In this document: piece by piece, positions 41,390 through 47,030 of the stretch
Layout: each line of letters opens with the position of its first letter
Position numbering within the stretch: position 1 is the first letter of the stretch
Assembly: GCA_963205005.1 (NCBI GenBank)
Contig: CAUJHW010000064.1
Coordinates: forward strand, 1 to 47,030
DNA: 47,030 nt
Source: Pseudomonadota bacterium
Lineage (GTDB): Bacteria; Pseudomonadota; Alphaproteobacteria; Caulobacterales; Caulobacteraceae
Direction: 5' to 3'
Notes under the pieces: generated by a model
What the model was told of the DNA's origin: nothing
What the model saw: only the letters and a program-made list of their open reading frames with translations
Database searches by the model: none
Program-made: the position numbers and the translations under genes

Positions 41390-42049
41390 TCAAGCCCGGC
41401 CGACGCGTAATTCCAGGTCCTCGCCGTTCTGGATCAGCACATCGCCGTCGCGCAGCGTGCGGTGCGGGACGCCGTGGTCTCGCATCCAGGTCGCCGCGAC
41501 CGCCGCGGCCCGGGCCTCCGGATGGTCAGAGCCGTAGTGGGGCACGAGGGCGCCGTCGATCAGGCCGAGCCCCTCCCAGACCGGCTCGGGGGCGTAGCCG
41601 TCGGCAAGCTCCGCGGGATCGTCCATCCGCTCCAGGCCCCGCAGCGTGGGTCCCGCGACGCAGGCGCCCGCGCTCCAGCCGCCGTACATCAGCTGGTTGG
41701 CCCAGACGAGGCCGGGCACGATGGCGTCAAAGCCGCTCTGGCGCATGGCCCGGCGCAGCAGGAAGGCGTTGCCGCCGACGGCCCAGACCAGATCGACCTT
41801 GACCAGCACCTCGGCCAGCGCCGCGCCTCGCCCGAAGTAGAGCCGCAGGTCGAGGTCGTGCGCCTGCAGGCCGTTTTCGCGGAAATGGGCGACCGGATCG
41901 AACACCGTGCGCGCATAGGCCGCCCGCGACTCCTGCGAGATGGCGTCGAGCGCGTTGGAGACCACCGCCACGCGGGCGCCCTGCCCCGCCAGGCGCAGCA
42001 GTTCCGGGAAGGTGTCCCCGAGGCGGGACGAGGCGAGATAGAGGCGCAT
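41390..42049 (-). CDS. Peptidase E (S51 family) like protein
   Basis: A 219-residue cytoplasmic protein with the S51 nucleophile motif GGWSAGACV, serine at 126, and the histidine-containing LVPHYGSDHPEA near 171. VWAVGGNAFLLRRAM is the conserved strand before it. Peptidase E hydrolyses Asp-X dipeptides in Salmonella; relatives include cyanophycinases. It is the last gene of the minus-strand four-gene operon and lies 24 bases after the DUF4180 gene. Confidence 0.85.
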   Translation of the reverse strand: MRLYLASSRLGDTFPELLRLAGQGARVAVVSNALDAISQESRAAYARTVFDPVAHFRENGLQAHDLDLRLYFGRGAALAEVLVKVDLVWAVGGNAFLLRRAMRQSGFDAIVPGLVWANQLMYGGWSAGACVAGPTLRGLERMDDPAELADGYAPEPVWEGLGLIDGALVPHYGSDHPEARAAAVAATWMRDHGVPHRTLRDGDVLIQNGEDLELRVGRA

Positions 42050-42073
42050 GGGGCCTTGTACGAGACCTGCGGG

Positions 42074-42439
42074 TCAGGCCGCCAGCTTCGCTTCCAGCGC
42101 CGCAATGTCCTCAACGAACCAGACGTGTCGGCCGCGGTTGGATTCCCGCACGAAGTCGCGCAGGGCGTCACTGTCCGCCACCGCCGAGGAGATGTCGCCC
42201 ACGATGGCGACCTTGAGGCCATAGTTGACGAACTTCTGGATCACCTCGCCGGCGATGCGGGTGCTGAGGGTCAGGAAGCCAGGGCCGAGGCGCGGAACCG
42301 GGATCGCGACGAGCCCCGCGTCGCCGCCCAGCGCATCTCCGACCAGGTCCACGGCGTTGCGCTCTCCTGCCAGCGGCGGGCCGTCAGCGGCGCAGACATA
42401 GACCATCATTCCAGCGACCCGCCGCACAGCGCCGGTCAT
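42074..42439 (-). CDS. DUF4180 domain protein
   Basis: A 121-residue protein whose core reads DALGGDAGLVAIPVPRLGPGFLTLSTRIAGEVIQKFVNYGLKVAIVGDIS, SDALRDFVRESNRGRHVWFVEDI. These are strong DUF4180 signatures, in which the conserved LGPGFFxLxTxxAGE strand and the C-terminal FV-ESNxGxxVWF occur. The fold is predicted alpha/beta. It overlaps the alpha/beta hydrolase gene stop by 4 bases. Function is unknown. Confidence 0.88.
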   Translation of the reverse strand: MTGAVRRVAGMMVYVCAADGPPLAGERNAVDLVGDALGGDAGLVAIPVPRLGPGFLTLSTRIAGEVIQKFVNYGLKVAIVGDISSAVADSDALRDFVRESNRGRHVWFVEDIAALEAKLAA

Positions 42440-43299
42440 TGGAGCAGTGCCCTGGCCAGGAAGGCGTCGATGACGGCGTCGTGGCCGACCAGCATATGGC
42501 CGGCCTCCGGCAGCCAGATGATCTCGCCCTGAGGCGCATTCTCCAACAGGCGCGCGCGAGTTCCCGCGGAGTCGATGAACACGTCCCGGCCCGCCAGGAT
42601 CGTCAGGAACGGCATGGTCAGGCGGGCCAGCGCCACATCGCTGAACCGCGGCAGCCGCTCGGTCCTGGGCCGGAAATTTCGGAAGATCAATTGCATGAAG
42701 TCACCGAACGCCCTGGCTTCGGGCGACACATCGGTGGGCTCCGGGCCGCCACGGACCCGGTCCATCATCCTGCGCCGGCCCCAGGGACCCAGCAGGAGCA
42801 GGGGCAGGGCCCACAGCAGGATGTTTCTGTGCTTGCCCACCCCGCCGGGACAGAGCAGCGCCAGGGCTGACACCCTATCCGGCCGCTGTGTGGCGTATTC
42901 GAGCGCCAGCCAGCCTCCCAGGGAGATCCCGACCAGGGCCGCGCGCGTCACGCCCAGTCCCGCCATCACCTCGTCCAGCCACGGCGCATAGGCGCCCGAC
43001 GCGAGGGAAGGACGCGCCGGGGCGCTGAACCCGGGCTCGCCGATCATGTCCACCGCATAGACCCGAAAGTGCATCGCCCAGGTCGCCACATCGCCCAGCC
43101 AGGTGGAGGAATTGGCCGCCGATCCGTGAAGCAGCATCAGCACCGGGCCGTCCCGGGGCCCGCAGGCGATCACGAAGGTCTCGCCCTGGGCGGTGGGAAT
43201 CCGCAGGTGCTCGCAGGGGACCGGCCAGTAGGCCAGGAAGGCGGCGTAGCGCTCGCGCACGGCCTCGCCGCCGGCCTCGGTCCGGTAGATGGGGGCCAT
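42436..43299 (-). CDS. Alpha/beta hydrolase
   Basis: A 287-residue alpha/beta hydrolase. The oxyanion HG is in LMLLHGSAANSSTWL. The nucleophile elbow is GISLGGW with serine at 126. The catalytic aspartate is in ILAGRDVFID, and the histidine in PEAGHMLVGHD. Such enzymes cleave esters, C-C bonds or peptides. Its start lies 1 base after the HTH regulator stop, and its stop overlaps the DUF4180 start, so the genes are translationally linked. Substrate is unknown. Confidence 0.9.
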   Translation of the reverse strand: MAPIYRTEAGGEAVRERYAAFLAYWPVPCEHLRIPTAQGETFVIACGPRDGPVLMLLHGSAANSSTWLGDVATWAMHFRVYAVDMIGEPGFSAPARPSLASGAYAPWLDEVMAGLGVTRAALVGISLGGWLALEYATQRPDRVSALALLCPGGVGKHRNILLWALPLLLLGPWGRRRMMDRVRGGPEPTDVSPEARAFGDFMQLIFRNFRPRTERLPRFSDVALARLTMPFLTILAGRDVFIDSAGTRARLLENAPQGEIIWLPEAGHMLVGHDAVIDAFLARALLQ

Positions 43300-43300
43300 C

Positions 43301-43714
43301 TCAGCTCTCCGCCATGACCTGGATGATCTTCAGCATAGCCGCGGTGTCAGCGGGCGAGCCCACGATCACCACCTTCAGATGGCGGCGGACCGGGTCGTAG
43401 ATCACATCGAGGCTCATGGGTTCGTCGGGCGCCTCCGTACCCATCCGCGCGCTCGGGATCTGGCGGGCCAGGCGCTGCGCCAGGTCGGGAGAGACGTCGG
43501 CCATGTCGACAATGCTGGTGACCCGCAGGGCGGGCGTCGTCGCCTCGCGCTGCTGCGCACCGGTCATGGCCTCAAGGTCCGAACGCAGGATGCGCCAGGA
43601 CTTGCCGACCTTGACCGCCCGCAGGCGGCCGTCGCGGATGAACCGCAGCACCGTCTTGGGGTGGAGCTTCAGGCGCTCGGCGAACTGCTCGACGGTAAAG
43701 ACGTCTTCGGACAT
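43301..43714 (-). CDS. MerR/excisionase-type HTH regulator
   Basis: A 137-residue protein with an N-terminal excisionase-family helix-turn-helix (residues 4-50, VFTVEQFAERLKLHPKTVLRFIRDG, then AVKVGKSWRILRSDL). A C-terminal domain of about 80 residues has strands RVTSIVDMADVSP and HLKVVIVGSPADTAAMLKII. This layout fits a one-component regulator that senses something through the C-terminal part. It is the first gene of the operon, and palindromes immediately upstream suggest autoregulation. Confidence 0.82.
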   Translation of the reverse strand: MSEDVFTVEQFAERLKLHPKTVLRFIRDGRLRAVKVGKSWRILRSDLEAMTGAQQREATTPALRVTSIVDMADVSPDLAQRLARQIPSARMGTEAPDEPMSLDVIYDPVRRHLKVVIVGSPADTAAMLKIIQVMAES

Positions 43715-43727
43715 GGCAACCGCTCGA

Positions 43728-43766
43728 ATAGGGGCAATTGCTCCCTATCACTCCCTTTACTGGAGT
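43728..43766. promoter_or_regulatory. Palindromic operator cluster for HTH operon
   Basis: ATAGGGGCAATTGCTCCCTAT (43728-43748) has 6-bp outer arms and a self-complementary GCAATTGC core; ACTCC (43750-43754) and GGAGT (43762-43766) form a second inverted repeat. CTCCCT also repeats directly at 43741 and 43751, one helical turn apart. A TTGACT-like -35 on the minus strand (43763-43768) overlaps it. It is 14-52 bases upstream of the HTH start. Confidence 0.55.
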
Positions 43767-43812
43767 CAAATTGAGACTTTATGGGAATATCAAGTCGCTT
43801 GGACGCTGAGCG

Positions 43813-44283
43813 TCAGGCGAGCGCCTTCTCGTAGAAGACGTTGGTCGGGTGTTCGCGGTGGTGGGCGAAGACGTCGCGCACCGCGTAGCCGTTGCGCTCA
43901 TAGAGCCGGAGCGCTTCCGGCTGGCGCGGGCCGCAGCGCAGGACGATCCGCGCAGCGCCGTTGTCGCGGGCGAAGGTCTCCAGCTCCGCCAGGATGGCGT
44001 CGGCGATTCCCCGGCCCCGATGGCCGGGCCGCACGTACATCCGGATGACCTCCAGCGCACCTCTAAGGCCCACCGGCGTCAGGCCGCCGCACCCGACGGG
44101 CTCTCCATCGACGCGGGCGACCAGGAAGGTTCCGGCACGGACGATGTCCTGGGCGCCCCACGGCGACGACGGGTCATCGACGTCCTCAGGATAGAGGGCG
44201 GTCAGGAACGCTGAGAGTTCTACCGCAAGGGCCAGCGCTTCCGGATCGCGGGGATCCTGCCGGGTCAGCCGGACCTCAGGCAC
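43813..44283 (-). CDS. GNAT family N-acetyltransferase
   Basis: A 156-residue acetyl-CoA-dependent acyltransferase. Motif A with the pyrophosphate-binding loop is YVRPGHRGRGIADAIL. Motif B includes ARIVLRCGPRQPEALRLYERNGY. The N-terminal segment is FLTALYPEDVDDP, typical of a group of small-molecule acetyltransferases. Substrate is unknown. It overlaps the downstream end of the aminotransferase gene by 8 bases, so the two are co-transcribed with the aminotransferase first. Confidence 0.9.
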   Translation of the reverse strand: MPEVRLTRQDPRDPEALALAVELSAFLTALYPEDVDDPSSPWGAQDIVRAGTFLVARVDGEPVGCGGLTPVGLRGALEVIRMYVRPGHRGRGIADAILAELETFARDNGAARIVLRCGPRQPEALRLYERNGYAVRDVFAHHREHPTNVFYEKALA

Positions 44284-45457
44284 CGGCGGCGGCCCGCGCG
44301 GTGGCGAACCACGGGATCATCCGCCGGATCGCGTCCTCGATCTCGGGCGTCGAGACCGCGAAGCTCATGCGGATGAACCGGTGGCCGTCGACCGGGTCGA
44401 AGTCGATGCCCGGAGCGGTGGCGACGCCGGTGTCCTGCAGCAGCTGTTTGCAGAAGCCGAGACTGTCGTCGGTCAGGGCGCCGACGTCTGCCCAGATGTA
44501 GAAGGCGCCGTCGGGCGGAGCGATCTTCTCCAGGCCCATGGCCGGCAGGGCCTCCAGCAGCAGCTCGCGGTTCCGGCGATAGGTGGCCAGATGGCCCTCC
44601 AGTTCGTCGCGGCAGTCCATGGCCACCAGGGCGGCGTGCTGGGCAAGCGACGGCGCGGTGAGGAACAGGGCGCCCATGTAGGCCACGGCCCGCGAGGCTT
44701 CGGCGCGCGGCACGATCAGCCAGCCCAGCCGCCAGCCGGCCATGCTGAAGTACTTCGAGAAGCTGTTCACCACGATGGCGTCCGGCGCGTACTCCAGCAT
44801 CGAGTGTGCAGGCTCTGTGTAGCCGAGGCCGTGGTAGATCTCGTCGGAGACGATGCGGATGCCGCGTTCGGCGCAGACCCGGGCGATGGCTTCCAGTTCC
44901 GGGCCCGGGATGATGGTGCCGGTCGGATTGGCGGGGCTGGCGAGGATGACGCCGGCGGGCGCGGGATCGAGCGCCGCCAGCATGCCGGCGGTCAGCTGGA
45001 AGCGGGTCTCCGCGCCGCAGGCGATCTCCAGCGGGACCATGTGCAGCGCCTTCACGGTGTTGCGGTAGGCGACGTACCCCGGCCGGGCCATGGCGATCAC
45101 GTCGCTGGGACTGAAGGTGGCCGACAGCGCCAGCACCAGGCCGGGCGAGGCGCCACAGGTGAGCGTGATCTGGGCGGGCTCGACCGTCACGCCATAGGTC
45201 TCGGCGTAGTGCCGGCAGATCCGGGCCTTCAGCGGCGCGCTTTCCCAGTAGCCCATGGCGTCGGTGTCGAGCACCGCGTGCGCCGCGGCCACGGCGGCCT
45301 TCGGCGCCCCCGTGGAAGGCTGGCCGAACTCCATGTGGATGACCTGGCGGCCCTCAGCCTTCAGCCGGTGCGCCAGGCCGCTGATGGAAATGGCGTGGAA
45401 GGGGTCGATCTGCGCGGACATGCCGGCGGCGTAGCGGATGACGCGCTCCAGCGCCAT
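44276..45457 (-). CDS. PLP-dependent aminotransferase (class I)
   Basis: A 393-residue fold-type I aminotransferase. The PLP lysine is at 235 in NSFSKYFSMAGWRLGW. The asparagine is in SPANPTGTIIP and the aspartate in IVSDEIYHGLGY. The C-terminal RFIRMSFAVSTPEIEDA binds the substrate carboxylate. It belongs to the aspartate-aminotransferase-like subgroup that prefers an N-terminal HMEFGQPSTG (compare E/GQPS/D). GTG at 45475 or ATG at 45457 can start it. The Shine-Dalgarno is poor for both; ATG is preferred. Specificity is unknown. Confidence 0.9.
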   Translation of the reverse strand: MALERVIRYAAGMSAQIDPFHAISISGLAHRLKAEGRQVIHMEFGQPSTGAPKAAVAAAHAVLDTDAMGYWESAPLKARICRHYAETYGVTVEPAQITLTCGASPGLVLALSATFSPSDVIAMARPGYVAYRNTVKALHMVPLEIACGAETRFQLTAGMLAALDPAPAGVILASPANPTGTIIPGPELEAIARVCAERGIRIVSDEIYHGLGYTEPAHSMLEYAPDAIVVNSFSKYFSMAGWRLGWLIVPRAEASRAVAYMGALFLTAPSLAQHAALVAMDCRDELEGHLATYRRNRELLLEALPAMGLEKIAPPDGAFYIWADVGALTDDSLGFCKQLLQDTGVATAPGIDFDPVDGHRFIRMSFAVSTPEIEDAIRRMIPWFATARAAAGA

Positions 45458-45515
45458 ATCGCGGTCGGCGCACACACCGGAACGGGCGTCTCACGACGCC
45501 GATGGCCAAGCCCGG

Positions 45516-46202
45516 TCAGATGGCCGCAGTGGCACGGTTGCGGCGGGCCCGCAGCCTTGCGCCCAGGGCGCCGAACCCCAGCAGCATGAGCGCCCATGCG
45601 CCGGGCTCGGGTACGACGTCGATGTCCTTCATGCTGGGATCGAAATCGACCCGGAGCAGGCGTGGCTCCGTGCCGTCACCGAAGTCATGGATCGAAATGG
45701 CCCCGCTCCAGAAATCGTTCGGGTCGCCGCTCGGCTCGAAGTGACCCGGCTGGAACGTGATGGGAAAGGCGGATTTGACGCGCGTGAGAATGTACCATTC
45801 GCCGTCTTCGCCGGAGATCAGATCTTCTTCCTCATACGGTCCGATGAAGAACTTGCCTTCTTCGACACCCGCGAAGTTCAGGGTCACGCTGTTGATCGTC
45901 ACCGAGGCGCTGCCGAACGACCCGCCGCCGTGGACCGTTCCCCCGGCATAGGTCTCTCCGCCGGGACCGGCCTGATGCACGGTGGCGGACGCCGGATCAA
46001 ACCGATAGACCAGGGTGAGGTCGCGGCCGGTGAGGTCGTCGTTGGTCCCGAAGAGTCCCGTATCGACTCCGCTCGAAATCGCGCCTCGGAGGGTGATCTG
46101 GACGGTCCTCGCCTGGGCCGGCGCGGCCGCCACCAGCGCGAGAGCGGCAAGCCCGCAGGCGATCTGCGTTCCGAAGCGAACTGACGGCGACAGGGTCGGC
46201 AT
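45516..46202 (-). CDS. PEPxxWA-CTERM sorting domain protein
   Basis: A 228-residue exported protein. A signal peptide spans about residues 1-32 (LAALALVAAAPAQA). The C-terminal anchor is VPEPGAWALMLLGFGALGA, followed by RLRARR: the PEP-CTERM variant (PEPxxWA) found in Caulobacterales and sphingomonads. It is expected to be sorted and processed by an exosortase-type system. The middle has beta-rich repeats (VQITLRGAISSGVDTGLFG, LTLVYRFDPASATV) of unknown function. The exosortase gene is not in the window. Confidence 0.88.
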   Translation of the reverse strand: MPTLSPSVRFGTQIACGLAALALVAAAPAQARTVQITLRGAISSGVDTGLFGTNDDLTGRDLTLVYRFDPASATVHQAGPGGETYAGGTVHGGGSFGSASVTINSVTLNFAGVEEGKFFIGPYEEEDLISGEDGEWYILTRVKSAFPITFQPGHFEPSGDPNDFWSGAISIHDFGDGTEPRLLRVDFDPSMKDIDVVPEPGAWALMLLGFGALGARLRARRNRATAAI

Positions 46203-46347
46203 GGCGATGGTTTCCGGCCGGGCCCGGGCCTCACGGGCGCTCGAACCCGAGCTGACGCAGGGTCTATGGCGCTGTCCTGACGCGACGGCGTTGATTTGCG
46301 TCAAGCGTGGAGCGTCTGACGCCGCCAAGGCCAGCATTCGACATTGT

Positions 46348-46362
46348 GTTCTTGTTATGTTC
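46348..46362 (+). promoter_or_regulatory. LexA/SOS box
   Basis: GTTCTTGTTATGTTC is an exact match to the alphaproteobacterial LexA operator GTTC-N7-GTTC, with an AT-rich spacer like those of known sites. A third GTTC follows at 46365. The box ends 10 bases before the ATG at 46373, where it would block RNA polymerase or the ribosome-binding region. This fits SOS control of the downstream gene. Confidence 0.6.
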
Positions 46363-46372
46363 TTGTTCGCAC

Positions 46373-46957
46373 ATGTCTGCCGACCCTCACGCCGAGCTTC
46401 AACGTTCCGCGCTCCGCCATCTCGCCCAGATGACCGCGACGCTGGCGGCGAAGGCGTTTGCGCGCGCCGAGGCCGTGGAGGGCGTGGCGTTCGCCCAGGC
46501 CACCGAGGTGTTCTGCGATCTGGGCCGGGCGCTGCGGCTGACGATTTCGCTAGATCTGCGGCTGGCGGCCTTCGCCCGCGCCGCGGCGCGTCCGCCCCAG
46601 CCCGCCCGGATGCGGGCCGAGGCCTCGGACGCCGAGACCGCGGCCGAGGCGCCTGACAGCCGCCATCAGCCTGACGCCCTCGAACGTGAGCGGGACGGCG
46701 AGCATGATGGCTTTCCGATGGATCCGCTGGGCCGCATTTCGGCTCTGGAGACGGTGATCGCCCGGGCGCCCGACCTGGATCCCGATGACCGGGTGGGCGC
46801 CCAGATCATTCAGCTTCGGGCGTTCCTGACCGAACCCGACCCTCCGCCATCGCCCTCTGGGCCGTTGCCGATAGGGCCTGCGCCGCCGGCGCCCGCGCTC
46901 GGCCGGCCACCCAATCGCGCGGAACGCCGCCGCGAACGCCGCCGTAGCTCCGGCTGA
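46373..46957 (+). CDS. Pro/Arg-rich hypothetical protein behind a LexA box
   Basis: A 194-residue protein with an N-terminal helical region (LRHLAQMTATLAAKAFARAEA, GRALRLTISLDLRLAAF). A charged and Pro/Ala-rich linker follows, then a helix with DPLGRISALETVIARAPDLDP and VGAQIIQLRAFLTEPD, and a Pro-rich basic tail (NRAERRRERRRSS). It resembles the partial protein at 2-475. I recognise no named family. No Shine-Dalgarno is visible, and the LexA-type box lies only 10 bases upstream, so translation may be leaderless. The basic tail hints at nucleic acid binding, but that is weak inference. Confidence 0.65.
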   Translation: MSADPHAELQRSALRHLAQMTATLAAKAFARAEAVEGVAFAQATEVFCDLGRALRLTISLDLRLAAFARAAARPPQPARMRAEASDAETAAEAPDSRHQPDALERERDGEHDGFPMDPLGRISALETVIARAPDLDPDDRVGAQIIQLRAFLTEPDPPPSPSGPLPIGPAPPAPALGRPPNRAERRRERRRSSG

Positions 46958-47030
46958 CGCGCGCCGGGCCGCTTCCGGGTTTCCTCTTCGCCTAGGGCTG
47001 CTAAGCCTGCCGTCCAGACGGGACGGGGGA

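Noticed and set aside
1..47030. tRNA, rRNA, transposase, integrase or phage structural genes
   Set aside because: None was seen on reading both strands; the HTH protein of excisionase type at 43301-43714 lacks any integrase partner.

Overview
The window is GC-rich, densely coded DNA from an alphaproteobacterium, most likely of the order Caulobacterales (Caulobacter/Phenylobacterium type). The order-level call is inference. It rests on gene content and on sites that match alphaproteobacterial consensus sequences. The genes are a DUF4167 protein after prmC, UrcA, RcnB-like and PEPxxWA-CTERM proteins, a PaoABC-like aldehyde oxidoreductase and a CYP153-like P450. The sites are a GTTC-N7-GTTC LexA-type box, a GGAAC-N17-CGTT EcfG/sigma-T-type promoter and a Zur-type palindrome. 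I found no rRNA, tRNA, CRISPR array, transposase or prophage gene. No stretch longer than 300 bases lacks a gene.

Layout. 1-5 kb: a partial protein of unknown family, a MOSC protein overlapping prmC, a DUF4167 protein with long Arg/Asp repeats, zur with a palindromic operator, and a convergent RcnB-like protein. 5-8.5 kb: a DUF924 protein, the nucleotide operon thyA - MazG-like pyrophosphatase - folA, an SMP-30 family hydrolase and a 46-aa membrane peptide. 8.5-16.2 kb: an OYE-family reductase divergent from a CYP153-like P450, a CHRD protein, a surface-adhesin-E-like protein, a 616-aa RTX protein, an acyl-CoA dehydrogenase with an ABM protein, and a small membrane protein. 16.2-21.8 kb: a TerB/J-domain protein divergent from a fused 5-oxoprolinase/hydantoinase whose gene carries an in-frame palindromic element, then a periplasmic protein and a DUF1294 protein. 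21.7-26.8 kb, mostly minus strand: aminotransferase, thioesterase, dicarboxylate symporter, a small DUF2188-like protein, cyclophilin and a crystallin-like protein. 27-29.3 kb: pirin, UrcA, a small DUF2188-like protein, and a single-domain response regulator behind an EcfG-type promoter. 29.3-34.1 kb: the three-subunit molybdenum hydroxylase, BolA and a J-domain protein. 34.1-41.3 kb: an oxidative catabolic cluster (MFS, Baeyer-Villiger monooxygenase, Nudix, metallo-beta-lactamase hydrolase, acyl-CoA synthetase, aldo/keto reductase). 41.4-43.8 kb: a tight minus-strand operon of HTH regulator, alpha/beta hydrolase, DUF4180 and peptidase E behind clustered palindromes. 43.8-47 kb: GNAT and aminotransferase, a PEPxxWA-CTERM protein, and a Pro/Arg-rich protein behind a LexA-type box. 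That last protein resembles the partial one at the left edge.

How the genes fit together. The clearest functional unit is the folate/dTMP operon: ThyA consumes dUMP and makes dihydrofolate, FolA recycles the dihydrofolate, and the small pyrophosphatase may supply or clean nucleotides. The P450, OYE, Baeyer-Villiger enzyme, acyl-CoA synthetase, acyl-CoA dehydrogenase, thioesterase and aldehyde oxidoreductase point to a lifestyle that oxidises alkanes, ketones and aldehydes. Several regulatory signals (Zur, LexA, EcfG, pirin repeats, HTH operator) can be read directly from the DNA. They are the best leads for new biology here.
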